A stretch of 64,000 bases of DNA from Sipunculus nudus (GCA_026874595.1 CM049321.1:9174979-9238978), one strand, 5' to 3'. Numbered from the stretch's first letter, positions 32,040 through 45,048 are shown. Numbers and translations: made by a program. The notes: a model not told the origin generated them from the letters alone.

Positions 32040-32625
32040 GCTTGTTACTAGAGCTGCTTGGACCGGTCCGGTCCACAATTTTGGACTGTACCGGACCGTA
32101 AACACAAAATATTCGACTGCTCTTCCCGGAACCGGACCGGTGCGGACCGCTCTACTAAGATTTAAAGGTTTAAGGGTTGAACCCACCAAGGCCGACCGAG
32201 TATCGACAGGCCTCTCGAAACGCCACGCGACGGAGATGACTTCCAGTGTGTCGCGACGTCCGCTTGTGTCGTGGGAGAAGACCAGGTCACACGACACGTC
32301 GTGGAGAAACACACGGCACCAGGAGAGTGTCTGTCCGGGCGACACGATCGAACTTGTACGATTTGTCGTGCGATTTAAGTCCGTGTCGGTAGCGTCGGCT
32401 TGTTTCCGAGACAACTCCACACGGATCGTGGAGTTGGACGCGCGACACATTTTATACACTTCACGACACGCTAGGCGACGCAAACCGACACAACTTCCCG
32501 CCAACACACGGCACGGCAATCTCCGTGTCTTGAACCCAAAGTGTGTCGGGAAATGTCCATGTGCATTGTTTGATTTCTGTGTCGGTCCGCGTCGCGCTGT
32601 GTCGAGACGCGTGTCGGCCAATTTT
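32040..32625. other. CpG-dense block with repeated GTGTCG/CGACAC words
   Basis: About 585 bases are far richer in G+C and CpG than the neighbours. They start with a palindrome-rich GGACCGGTCCGGTCC and TACCGGACCG and then carry many copies of CGACAC, CACGAC or their complements. Both strands remain open for about 200 codons, a by-product of low A+T. No protein similarity is recognised. It could be the end of a DNA transposon or a non-autonomous repeat, or an unmethylated CpG island. Confidence 0.5.
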
Positions 32626-32629
32626 TTTA

Positions 32630-34950
32630 AAATATCACTGAAATTTATTATTTTTTTTCATTTTCTGCGTTTATTGGACTATACTCCGTTATACCAACCT
32701 GTGTCCACCTGTTTTAACAGATTATTTTCGTAAAGCTTAAATTTTTCAAATATTTCTTAGAATGCTGCATATAGAAGGGCCAACATTATATGTCGAGCCA
32801 AAAAATTAAAAATTAATCTCCAGTTAATTTTTTAGAATGTGCTTCCAATGATCTGGCAGATCAGATATTGACCTCCATGAGCAGCAAACTTTATTTTGAT
32901 TGGTCATATTTTTTAGAGTGTTAACATGACATCGTCCAATCCGCAGCTGCCAATTGAGGTTGTTTTTGCATGCGACCAATGACCTTGACCGCCATATGTG
33001 GGGCCGATATGTTGAACAATGTTGACTGAATTTAAAAAAAATCTGTTTCTTCAATACTGTGTAAGGTAGTTTTTTTTTTCCTTTTTGAAGATTTTGTACA
33101 TTTAGGTTACATTCTTCTATCCTTTATTATCAATTTCTTCCTCAAAATGTACCTGATAAATTTTTTCCCAGCAAAAAAAAAAAAAAAATAAAAAAAAATA
33201 AAATAAATAAATGGACAGGAGGGAATGAAACGGACTTAAGTCTGGCCCAGTCGACCAGCCCTGGTCTCGCTATCTGGCAACACCATGTTCCGGTAGGGTC
33301 ATGTGGCGGAAATGGTTTGACTAATTCACAGCTCTCTGACCGTCATGCTGTAAGAGTTAAGTATGCGCCAGCAATAAATTTCCGGACTGTGTCACTTGTA
33401 TCAAGGCTCGGAATTTTACCATATTTTGTGACAAATATAATTCATAAAAGACCAGCGGGTCCAGTATGAAATTCCCAAGCAATAAATATCAAGAATATGA
33501 AAACCTAGTGTTCTTCTCAATTAAAACATAAAATAAACCCACTGCACACGCCTAATAATATAACTATTGTAAGTATCAGAATAAAGTGGCAATTTTTCAC
33601 ACCCCGACGTCGCTACGCAAAATCATATTTCTTATAAGCAGAAAAATACCTCACCTTGAAACAAAGTACGATTTTTTAAGTAAAATCATAGCACTAAAAC
33701 AGTACAACTAATTTAGGTTGCACAAAGAACTAGAGAATTTTTTTTTTACTTGAAAATGTATACACATTTCGTTAAGTATAATTAATTGAACACAAAGGTA
33801 AATACAATGTGTAATATATACAAACTCAAATAGTAACAGACCTGAGGTTACCCCTTCAGTGTACCAGGAGTTCACCCACTGTCACGATTAGAAAAGGGAC
33901 GGTTATATAACAGCAGACAATTTACCGGAAGCGGAAATACGCGTTTTCGTACGTGCAGACGTAAGATGCGAACTACACGCACACACGTTATTATATATAA
34001 ACATATGTTCTGAAGGCAATGCGCAAGTGATTTTGATGACATGCATATTTCTTTGCGAACGTAAACGTCAAAGGGTGTTGATTACTATTCAGGGGATACA
34101 GTATAATTAGAAACACAATAATGGCAGTGACCGTTTCATAGACATCACAAATTTTTCAAACAAAAGATAACGCTTTGTTTTTAGCACTGTCATAGCGAAA
34201 ACGATCAAAGCCTGGCTATTGTCTGTACCTAAGTAAAGCACAAAATGTGCAATTAATATGTAAATTGCCTATCAGCCTATGAATTATGATGTAACTCACC
34301 TCATCTAACCGATAAACAATGACCATAACGTTCTCGCCTATCAGCCAACTCGATACCTGGTGCATAAATTATCCCCCTGTTTACTCTAAAAAGGAACGCC
34401 AACGAGCATGACATTATCATTTGTGTGTGAGGGCATTGACTTCATTCTGCATGTTAAACATTAACACACCCTAATGTATTGTTATTTATTTTGTATGTTT
34501 CGGACTCCTCTGAGGTCGGGGGAGCAACGTAACACTCTATTTTTTCTACCCCGGCAAAGAGGTTATGTTTTCCCCCTTACTTGTTTGTTGGTTGTTAGTC
34601 TACGAATAAACTACGCCTCCTCCCACGAAGCTTTGCTGAAGGACACGACGGAGATAAGGATATATTTGTACGTGTAATTGGCCCACATTTGTGTAGTTTT
34701 TAATATAAAATGTGCAGTTGCAATTTGTGATTTGTGCAATGCTATAATCCTAAGTTTCTTTCCCATCACAGACAGAAAACCGACCTGTATGCCCAAAGAT
34801 AAATAATTAAATTTTATCAATCGCACTTATTAACGGAAAACACCATATAAATTCCTCCGCGTATGCTTTCATTCCTCTTCGTGTATGTATGTTATGGTGT
34901 GTGAGCGTGTGTGTATAACCGAACTTAAGATTACACGATATTGACTGCAC
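32630..34950. other. no supported gene
   Basis: AT-rich sequence with an A-rich tract at about 33172-33212. Nothing with coding structure. Confidence 0.5.
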
Positions 34951-34958
34951 ACCAAACG

Positions 34959-35686
34959 CGCGAGGACTTTTTACCTATGAGGACTTACACACAGGTCCTC
35001 GCACACAAAAAGCTGTTAAAGCATTATTAAAGCATTAAAAAAGCTGGTAAAACTTTGCTTGGGAATTTTCTTGCAATTCCTCAGAAAGAACGTTTTGCTT
35101 GAATTTTGTTTTGTGTATGTGACAGCACCATCTATTTAGAGCATCACAAGATGGTTAGAAAAGTGTGTGTGTATAAGCTAGGTCCTTGATAATATGTTTA
35201 AACTGGTCACCCAACCTGTTAAGCGGTATCAGATCTTATTTTTTATCCTGAGAAGTTAGAATTAGAACCGTGATTAACCATGGACTCCAAGAGTAAACAG
35301 GAAAAAAAAATAGATTTTCTTATCTACATGATAGGTATACCCTCTGATCTGTCAAGAAAAAAAAACTGTGAGCAGCTTGGTACTAGAGTTTATAATAGAC
35401 ACAAAACATTTTACATGATAAGATAATTAATCCTTCCATCCCGTGTAAATAAATGTAAATATATGTTTATTGTTTGTATTTTGTGCTTTGTACTTACTAT
35501 ATCGAGAGAGCATGTTACATCATTATACTGATACATTTTTCATTGATTACATTCCAATTGTATTGCTCTTGTCTTGTTTTTTATTATAAATTTACATAGA
35601 ATTACAACATTAATGTAAACATATTATATCTTCACATACTTTATGTACTTTTACTTGTACCGTGATGTCTTATATAATGGTGTGTT

Positions 35687-35742
<56 letters not shown>

Positions 35743-36080
35743 TTTATACAGAGAAGCATGTTCATTAGCCTGATTGGCTACATTGGTAATCCTGTTATAA
35801 ATAAATATGTTTAAACCAAGTGTGCTTGATATGCTGATAAGTAGGTCCTCGCTATAACGCGAAGACATGACATAAACTGAATGTCGTCTCAGGTTGTCCT
35901 CGCAAGTTATGCGCTAAGTCAACGCATCGTTCTTTCGTCCAGCCAGCCCTTTTCTTTAAAAAAAGGTGTGCGGTGATACATGCGTATCTTTACTGTTTTT
36001 ATCTCAGTAGCTTTTCTTCATCACTGCAGCGGAACTGCTGGTCCTCGGCATTGCATTGTTAAAGTCAGGTCCTCGCGGGT
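34959..36080. repeat. dispersed GGTCCTCGC-type motifs
   Basis: GTCCTCGC or its complement occurs at about 34959 (inverted), 34994, 35844, 35895 and 36068, with GTCCTCGG at 36041. The words around them differ, as in relics of a short interspersed repeat. A TA run separates the clusters. Confidence 0.4.
35694..35736. repeat. (TA)n microsatellite
   Basis: TA dinucleotide run of about 43 bases. Confidence 0.97.
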
Positions 36081-36724
36081 ATGTTTATCCGCGTATGGGT
36101 GTGTTTGTGTAGGCTCTTGTTTACAGTATCACGTTATCATGAAAGGAAACTCGAAACCGTTTACCGCGAAGCCTGGCGTGAAAAACCCGGTGACTGCAGA
36201 GACTCACCCGTGTACAAAATTGAATTTAATCCATTTTCCATACCTTAAAGAATTATTTTAAGAAATATGCGCAATAGCACAAATAAGGAACATTACCAAA
36301 AACTTGATCATATTTTGCAAAAAAAAAAAAAAATTCATTGATCGACTAAAAAATAGGAAGGTTGAATACCTGTACCTATATTTTTTTGTTAGCCTTACTC
36401 ACATTTACTGTTTGCGTATCTATCTATCTATATACTACTTAAATTGTCCTGTCTGTTAGCATGTTTGTCGCAGCGCAGTCGCCAAACATGGTACCGCGCT
36501 CGACATTGCTGACCTTCACCTTGGCCCATTACCACAAAGACGTTTAGGGATTAGTTACGTATCGACCACCTGACGTCGCTACTTTACGGGACTGGCTACA
36601 CAATACGCGGCTATATACCCTTCCTTCCAACGGGTCCCCATTTTCTCATAGTTGTTAAGACAAACCAAACATCTACGTTGAATCCTAGCGGAGGTGTTAT
36701 GATTGTAATAAGTTTTATTGTCCA

Positions 36725-36790
36725 ACGGCTTCCGTGGCTCAAGGGCAGAGCACAAGACTCAAAGCCGGGGAACGTGAGTCCGATCTAAGC
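36725..36790 (+). repeat. tRNA-like SINE head
   Basis: CCGTGGCTCAAGGGCAGAGC is an A-box match very close to the one at 23.5 kb (minus). The B box is weak (GTGAGTCCGATC). It is likely a decayed member of the same SINE family on the opposite strand. Confidence 0.45.
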
Positions 36791-37858
36791 TAATTCGGTT
36801 AGATAAATGCACTGTAGGTAATTTCTAAGAAGAAAAATTCTTATAGCTGAATGTGCAACTCTGTATGTATGGGCTTGGTAATTACAAGCTGTTAATAAAC
36901 ACGGTACATGCCTCAATCTTGACAATAAGAGTAAATATTTAAACTAATGTATTTGGTGGCACATGTGATGTAGCTGGAAGGTCATTAGATTGTCCCTTGC
37001 AAAACTCTGGGTCACCTGACCTGTTGCTAGATATCTTTGTTGAGTGTTTGGATTATTCCCCCCCCCCACCTGTTACAAACAAGGATATATACATAATGAA
37101 CAGCCTGTGTGCGGTGGGAAAGTTTTTGACAAAAATGAGTCTCATACAAAATAGTGTGAGACTAGGTATATACCTTCAGTCACCAGAATCTTATTCACAC
37201 TTTGGTGTATGCTACACAGAAAAATATTGGTTACCACTGACCAGCTCTATGGCTGGATCACAGGTGAGCCCGGTTTCACAGAATAAAGGTTCCCCCTTGT
37301 CTGATATAGATTGCGTTTTCCGATGAATCACGCAAATATTTCAACAGTTAGGCAAAAAATGATCTCGTCATCTGATTGTTTCCCGTGTAGGAGACTATTC
37401 GTGATGTTAGACATTACAAAATAGTACAATGTGCAAACAACTGGGTTTTATATAACTTTGAAAAATACTGAAAAATTGTTTTAAACAATATGGCATTCAG
37501 TAAAATACTTTGGGATATGAAAAACTTTCTGCCTTATTCGAAACCCATTGTCCGGTAAAAATGATGGCAATTTCAAGCCCTGATATTGATATTTACACTC
37601 CTGTATCGATAGATTTGCTCTTTTACTCTGCGGCAGCAGCGGGATATTTTGGGAGCAGTTACTATTCTATCGTCTTCGTACATTAACGACCACACTCGAG
37701 GAGTATCCAGGAAAGGACCACAAGGGAGCCATTTGATTTGTTTTCCTTTTACAGAATGTGATTTTCTTTAGAAAATAGTACAGGTACTAATGGTTATAAT
37801 TAAAATGTCAGTAGTCCATGTGAATTATATTTGAATTTGTATTATCTCGTAATAATAA

Positions 37859-37892
<34 letters not shown>

Positions 37893-38389
37893 AACACAAG
37901 GTATAAAAAAGTATATAAATATTATTAAGTTGTATGCTAGTTGATCGATTAGTTCATTTATTCATTTCATAATCGATTTAATCGATTGCATTTTTGAATA
38001 ATCGATTAAAAAGAAACATGAATGCACATCAAAAGAAGTCATATTATCCGAATAAAATATTCTTATTCTGTCAGAGATCAAAATTTTTAGAAAGACAAAA
38101 CAGTAAACAGCATTACAACTTAATTAACGTTAATAAGTGTCAACATCCCGGCCATTACCTTGAAATTTCAGCGGATACAAGACTGAATTGACTCGGTCAA
38201 TATTTTATGTATAATTCTATACAGCATATTTCAAGGTATTATAGATGGTACTTAGAATAATCAGTAAATTATCGATTATCAAACACAGTAGTGTGTTACA
38301 GTAGTTGTCACACTAGGGGTGGTAAGAACAGTTGCTGGAGTAGTGGGCCTCACATACAGGTCACGTCTCTCAGTCACAAACATCATCCC
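36791..38389. other. no supported gene; (TA)n and ATCGATT words
   Basis: A plus-strand ORF of 109 codons at 36997-37326 has no recognisable motif. A TA run lies at about 37866-37891. ATCGAT occurs at about 37943, 37972, 37981, 37999 and 38271, and such clusters are often found near ends of hAT-type transposons. Confidence 0.45.
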
Positions 38390-38427
38390 AAGCACATTCT
38401 GTGTTGTGCAGAGCACAGAATGTGCTT
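38390..38427. repeat. perfect 14 bp inverted repeat (hairpin)
   Basis: AAGCACATTCTGTG, a 10-base spacer, then CACAGAATGTGCTT. The arms are perfectly complementary, giving a 14-pair stem with a 10-base loop. No T-run follows and no gene context explains it. Confidence 0.85.
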
Positions 38428-38644
38428 TACATGTTTAACGTGCCGGAAAGAGAGAGAAACATGACATTGAACTCTTCAGTTCCAAAGTTGCCTGACAAGT
38501 CAAATAAACAATTGAAACGGCGACAAATGTACAACAGGAAATATGCACAGTTTACAGAATTTACAGTTAACTTTCGCTGACACAATATGCGGCGCATCTG
38601 ACACCGTTAAAATAGAAAATAGTGAAAATAGAAACAAGGCCCGA

Positions 38645-38715
38645 AGTTGGATTCGAACCCGTAACCGTGTAACACAAGTCAAACGTTCTACCCCTTCGCT
38701 AATAAAGTAAGCTTT
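38645..38715 (-). repeat. tRNA-like SINE head or pseudo-tRNA
   Basis: The minus strand reads TAGCGAAGGGGTAGAACG (A-box-like), then GACTTGTG, then GGGTTCGAATCC (B box). The spacing is that of a tRNA, but no acceptor stem pairs. It shares TAGCGAAG, GACTTGTG and GGGTTCGAATCC with the plus-strand copy at 4905-4974, so the two are probably one family. Confidence 0.5.
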
Positions 38716-38751
38716 ACCAGCAAGGCCAGTAGGAACGCTTGTGTGTGTCCG

Positions 38752-38755
<4 letters not shown>

Positions 38756-38800
<45 letters not shown>
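38756..38800. repeat. (TA)n microsatellite
   Basis: TA run of about 45 bases. Confidence 0.97.
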
Positions 38801-38803
<3 letters not shown>

Positions 38804-40465
38804 TCAACTGTCTTTTTGCCAAATATCCCACTTCCCTCTAAACAGAATCCGCCCCTGGCAATGCAACAACCAGGTCACCTCACCTGCCCTCTCAGATCAG
38901 GTGTAGATATATATAAATATATAAGAAGGAAGTGTTGTTTGGAAAAACAATACAAATGCACATTCCATTGGTATATAACTAACATGTAAGCGCTAGGTAC
39001 GTTCGGAAATAATAAAGATACAACATACGCTCCTGGGATGTTTTTAATTCTATAACTGGTTGCCAAGAAATGATGTTATGTCGCCTATTATGCAATCATT
39101 ACCGGTTCACATCATAACGCAATCTGGGAACAGAACAACGAACAAACTTGTTGTATACAAATGTGATTGTTTCTGCGCTAATGTTAAAAAAAGGCAAGAG
39201 CATACATACATAGCATAGCGGGTAAAGGTGTATTGCGCACAAAATACCCTAAGCGTTCTAATCTATCATATATTTAACTTATACGCCCAACACTTCCTAA
39301 AGTCAGATTGCCAAGTTTGGTCTTGATCCATTATAATAAAGAAATAGTTCAATACATTCTCCTGAAAATGTACTGATGTATTAATAATAAGCAATATCCC
39401 GAGGAAGACCTGTATTTAGGTGGCACATCTCATATGAAATTGCTATTATGTTTTAATATCCAATTTGTATCAAAATTTATCTTAATATCCACTTCGAGAA
39501 AGGTACAGGGTTTCTAGTAAGATATCGGGTCGACGCAAGTCTCATCCAACACAAAGAGACCAACCCACATAACAGGTATGTAAAATATATATGATGTATA
39601 GTATTTTCTGCTTAAACTGTTCTGGTATCATCAAGTTATTTGCTGTATTACCTTTTGCTTACTCCTGTACTCAAGTGGAAAAAAAAACTTTCACTGGGCG
39701 CGACCGGTCTCTCAGAACAAACAAAGAGCGCACCCGACCTGTTAGCCGTGCCGCGCAACTTCACAAATAAAGATTATACAAGCGTCCAATCGGTTTTTTT
39801 TATCCATGTTTCTTTTTTATGTTTTTCTCTCTGTTTGGAAGTTTTCGCACATGCGCAAAATCTGGTCACGCAGGTTTGTGTTTACTAACAGAAAAAAATG
39901 ATTGATTTCGGGGGAAAAACAAATACACTTGGAGCACACAACCGTGACAGGCGCTATAGCAGGCTTTAAATGGGCCAAATCACATATCTGACCTTTATAG
40001 TCTTAAGGTAATTCCTTGGAGATTTTATAAATTTCGGGCAGAAAACGTGGATATCACCGCCCAGGCTGCTTGTTTTGTTTCTATCAACGTGTTTATAATA
40101 TGTAGGGGCCCGCCAAAACAATAAAAACAAATTTAACAAAAGCATCTGGCAGCAAGTTGGAAAAGCCAGAGCTTTGCAAATGGCGTTTTGAACCAGATGA
40201 CCTTTCTACTTCAGCATGCATATATTCAACCTATCACCCTAGGTTACATGTTTTTTTCCCGTTTGTCAACATTGTTGTGTTTACAAACACGTTGTTGATA
40301 AACAAGTACATACATTCTTCACTGACGCCTCATAAGAACTTTTCACAACCAGAATTACTCTTAGATCATTTATATACTAGTTTACACAGAGGAAGCGAGA
40401 AATCACATAAATTCCTTTTCAAAAGGTAGGCGAATGGGCATCTTTAAGTTCTACATTTGACTACT
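38801..40465. other. no supported gene
   Basis: Short chance ORFs only. Confidence 0.5.
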
Positions 40466-40477
40466 GCCCTTGGCCAG

Positions 40478-40556
40478 TGAATGCGGAAGACAGTCAGATC
40501 GGGAAGCGAACCCGCAACCTTAAGGGCACGAGTCCATCGTACTAACCATTTGTACA
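40478..40556 (-). repeat. tRNA-like SINE head
   Basis: The minus strand reads AAATGGTTAGTACGATGG (A-box-like), then GGACTCGTGCC, then GGTTGCGGGTTCGCTTCCCG (B box). The boxes are well spaced, but the flanks do not form an acceptor stem. Confidence 0.5.
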
Positions 40557-40559
40557 CGT

Positions 40560-41105
40560 CATGTTTAAATTTATATGAAGGAATACAACTGGTAAGAAAA
40601 CACTGTTTCCTTGTTGCTTTCATTTACCAAAATTGGCCAAAGAGAAAAATATAATCATTGTAAAGGTCTGATCACTCTGTATAAAAGAGAATGGACTAGT
40701 CATGTTTAAAGGTATACAAATTATTTCTCGCTTTTAGTTCATACACAATACAACAATATCCCAGGAAAACCATTCCGATACACGGATTTACCATTTCCAG
40801 GTCATCTGTTTTATAAGCTGTTATGGTTCTGTTAGTTTCTGTGTGTTTCTGTTTACCATTACGACAGAGCATGACTAGATGATCAATCTTATGCATATTG
40901 GACTAGTGTCAAACACTATGTCTGTTCTAATTTAAATTCCCCTAAAAAATTCAAAGACACATTAAAAAAAACCAGAAGACAAGGCAAAACAACAAGAGAA
41001 GAAACACTTTGAGTCTAGAATATTAGACCATTTTAAACGTATTTATTACTTTATAATTGAATACAAACATCTGTATAAAACAAGGACATTTTGAAATTTA
41101 TTATA
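40560..41105. other. no supported gene
   Basis: Nothing seen. Confidence 0.45.
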
Positions 41106-41768
41106 TATCTTTAGGTCTGCAGGTTGAATACTTTGAAAACTATTAGATCTTCAGATTACAGACTTTTGAAGATTTTTAGGTTTCCAGATTGAAGAATTTT
41201 GAGCCTTGTTAAATCTCAGATTGACGACTTTTCAAGAAAGGTAGGCCTTCAGACTGAAGGCGTTTGAAGACTGTTAGAGATCAGGTTGAAGACCTTCGAA
41301 GACTATTAGGGTCTTCAGCTTTAACACTTTAATGGCTGCTACGTCTTCAGATTGATGACTTTTGAAGACAGTCTGTTTTTCAGACTGAAGATTTTTGAAG
41401 ACTATTGGGTATTCAGATTGAAGATTTTATGTATTTTTGGTTTAAATATTGAAAACATTTGAAGACTGTTTTGAAGACTGTTGAACACTGTTAGGTATTC
41501 AGATTAAAGATTTTTGAGTATATTTTGTTTTTCAGACTCAAGACTTCTGAAGACTGTTAGGTCTTCTGAATGAAGGCCTTTGAAGACTATTAGGGATTCA
41601 GGTAGAAGACTTTTGAAGGCTGAAAGAATCTTTAACTTGAAGACTTCTGTGACTGTTAGGTATTCAGATTGAAGACCTTTGAGTATATTTTGTTTCCAGA
41701 TTTACGAATTTTGAAGACTGTTAGGTCTTTAGATTTAAGGCTTTAGAAGATTTTTCGATTAAGCAAAC
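41106..41768. repeat. degenerate minisatellite of about 35 bp units with internal palindrome
   Basis: Roughly 18-20 diverged copies of a unit resembling GACTGTTAGGTCTTCAGATT followed by GAAGACTTTTGAA. Each better-preserved unit contains CTTCAGATTGAAG, a 5 bp inverted repeat around a 3-base centre, so single strands could form a series of small hairpins. Units are about 33-43 bases and much more diverged than those of the 30 bp array. Confidence 0.8.
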
Positions 41769-41769
41769 C

Positions 41770-43755
41770 AAATCAGCAATCCAAATGACCTTTGGCTTGT
41801 TATAGGAGTTCCAGGAAGCTCAGGTAAGCTTCAGTGGAAATACTCACTTATAATACTTATATCCCTTCTTTTCAAGGCGATACGTGTATGTACAAGCAAG
41901 ATTGTCTGCCTCGGGGAACATTATAGTCAATAGTCTGACACTGAGTTCTAGTTTCATATGTGAAAAGATGGAGCTTGTTTATTATTGCAGATACGATTAT
42001 TTGCAAGATAATAATAACAATTTTTGAAACCAATGTCTCATCGATTAGTGCTCTGACCCATGTCAAGACTTGCACTTCACTTGAGATTCATGTTTCATAT
42101 CTATCAGCAGCAAAGCCCATAACCGTAATATTACTTTTGTGTGATTAATTACCATGGCAGAAATTACGTGCATATACCTAATCCAAACTACAAAATCGGG
42201 GGTGAGAACGTCGTTGAACAGGTTTAATAAAAAGCGCATATTATAAATTTTGGCCATCACGATCAAAAGAAAGATGGCGAGCCTTATCACGACCCGGTTA
42301 AATCGGTCCGGATGAAATCGACAAGATTCGCTACATTATATATACCATTGTACATAAATTGAAAAGTAGAGATACTGTTTAGTGTAAAATACAGGAAAAC
42401 TGGTCATTTTAAGTAAAAATATCATGACTTATTGCACCTGTACTCTGGCCATCCTATAGCGGCTTCTGTCCAAGGTGACCAACCTCAGGATATTATGAAG
42501 ATACCACCAATCAACATAGTTTATGAATTACTAATGAATTATTTGTTTAGTCGTCCATAAATAAATAAATAACCGAAGTTTTAGATAGTAGATTTGGCTG
42601 ATACAACATGAAAAGTTGATATTTCAGTGATACACACAAAAAAACACACACATATATACAGTATATAGAGAAACTATACATCGAGTCGTGAAACTTTTTT
42701 CAAATCGAAATACATTTATAGAGATTCAACGAAACAGTTCATTTAAAAACCCTGAATTAGAAAAAGTGTCTATAAAAATGTCGGACAAGTATCCATCGTT
42801 TTGTAAAATAGTTTCATATAGATGATTTTTTAACATGTGAAGAAACTTGTCATTAAAGCTGGGATGAGATGACAACTCATTTGTATAACTATATGTGTTA
42901 CTTGTCCGGGAGTTTCATGGGCGAATAGAGCTTTAGTTCTGAGTCTACAATGAACGAAGCTTTTACCTTACGGCTTACGATATCCTGGTCCCAATGATGT
43001 CAATTAAAGTTTTCAATCTTCAGGTGCACCGAAGTACACCACGGAATACCCCCGGGTTATTTTCACTACATTCTCAATAAACTATATTTGTGAAGAGAAG
43101 GTGGATTCATCAATGGCGCAAATACAGGAAATGGAGGGAACGTGTGGCTCCCGTTGGTAGGGTATATTTTTTAGCAAATTTGAAAATTACATAAACTTAT
43201 GTTAAGTCGTTCCGCATCAGCATTAATTGAAGCCTATTGGGCCAGCCTGTAAACCGTTTATATATATATATATATTTATTTATAACATAAATATGGCAGT
43301 ATGTTTAAAAACCCATACCAGAGCCAAATACTTGATCATGTATAGCCTTGACATGTAAGTCAGTTATTTACTTATGGGTATACAGGGGGTTCAAGTATGT
43401 GACAGGAAGAAGAGTTAAAATTTGAAAACTGCACTTTTCCAGAATTACAACGACACAACGATTCAACTATAATTTGAGATGATAACATTTTTACAGTCTA
43501 CCAATGTGCATTCAGCACCACGCATCAATTAAGCCCTACACTCACATTTATGACTGGCTTTCTATGCACTTTTGATATATAAATTCCTTCTTTCTACATT
43601 AAATAAGCAAAATGTATCATTTAACAAAAGGTTGTTAAATACTTTGATTGGCTTCAAATTTAATGTAAGATTAAATACTCTCGATTAATCTCCGCCGTCC
43701 GCCCATACATTTACCAACACAGGGTATATATAGTACTATATATGAGATATTAAGG
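41770..43755. other. no supported gene
   Basis: Short chance ORFs and a brief TA run near 43260. Confidence 0.5.
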
Positions 43756-43759
43756 GCTA

Positions 43760-44550
43760 ATGTACTGATGACCGATGACCATGTACAAAAAAGTCAATGC
43801 AGGTGGCGCAAAAAAAAAACTCAATTTCACATACGAGTTATGTGACCAATATTTGCATAAAAACTTGGTAATGCTAGCTCCTGCCTTTTCTGAGATTGCT
43901 ATGATAGCAAGCTTACTTGGCTTAATGACTAACACTTAAGGACACTTGAGAGAGTTTTTTCTTGCTTTTTCCCGTAAAATGTAAGTCGATGCAGGTGGTG
44001 CCACAAAGAGCTCAAAATATTTGACATGTGACTGATTTTTGCCAAAAATTTGGTAATGCTACCTCATACTGTTCATTAGATATTTTGAGCTTGTGTACAG
44101 ATGACCGATGACCCCGGACAATGGGGTCGATGCAATTGGTGCCACTTATACCTCAATTTCAAATATGAGTCATGTGACCAACATTTGCATAAAATTTGGT
44201 GATGCTAGTTCCTGCCGTTTCAGAGATTGTAATCTTAGTATGCTTATTTGGCCGAAAGTCACCGAACTGGAACCATTCGAACAACCTTGAAAGAGCCTGT
44301 TTCTTGGATTAATCTGTGAAAAAAATGGCTTGACAGTTTTGGAGCAGAACACATTAAGAATTTAATCAAGCTTTCTCCCCTGTGAAATGACAAGTAGGCA
44401 AAAAGTAAGCTCAGTCCAGCAGAACTGATTGATGATTTTTTTTTTTCATAAAACTGAATGATAATAGCTCTGTCGGTTTTCGAGACAGTATGAGTAAACG
44501 TACGGACGACTGACGACGGCGGACGGACGACACCACACAAACGCATAATA
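43760..44550. repeat. cluster of related interspersed-repeat units
   Basis: The word GATGCAGGTGGTGCC and its variants occurs at about 43795, 43988 and 44129, each followed by CTCAATTT-like sequence, (C)ATGTGACC, TTTGCATAAAA and TTTGGTAATGCTA. The first and third units also share TGATGACCGATGACC at their start (about 43764 and 44101). The cluster ends with ACGGACGACTGACGACGG and ACGGACGAC at about 44501-44530. A GACGGACGCACAGACGG relic recurs at 47822. Confidence 0.75.
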
Positions 44551-44994
44551 GTCCATGGGCCAGAGCAGATACTGGTATCACCCAGAGTGGCAAAACTTAA
44601 ATAGTTTTTTTTTAAATCCAGGGCTTATTGATGGTGTGTCAAATGTGGCAGTTTTATGCATTAATCATCAGTGGCAGATACAAATATTTACTCCTAACTC
44701 TTAAACTGTCGTAAGTTCAGTATTTTCATCTCCTTATATGTATCCTATGCTTGTTTCGTTATAATGTTTAACTGTTTCATGATTTGCTTGGGAGACTACT
44801 GGCTTTTTTTGTGTTTTTTCTTAACTTTTGCATGAAATATTATGCACAATATAGGACTAATATTGGCGATGCCATTCCATATCAGATAGCGGCTGTCAAA
44901 GGTATTTGCGCAAGGTGACTTGCATAATCGGGGTACCGACGTTTAACATATGATTTCAACTTTAAAAAAAGTACTGTTTTACAAATATTTTATG

Positions 44995-45048
<54 letters not shown>

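Noticed and set aside
32017-32733. Overlapping ORFs of about 200-238 codons on both strands
   Set aside because: Explained by the CpG-dense, A+T-poor composition. Neither product resembles a protein domain.
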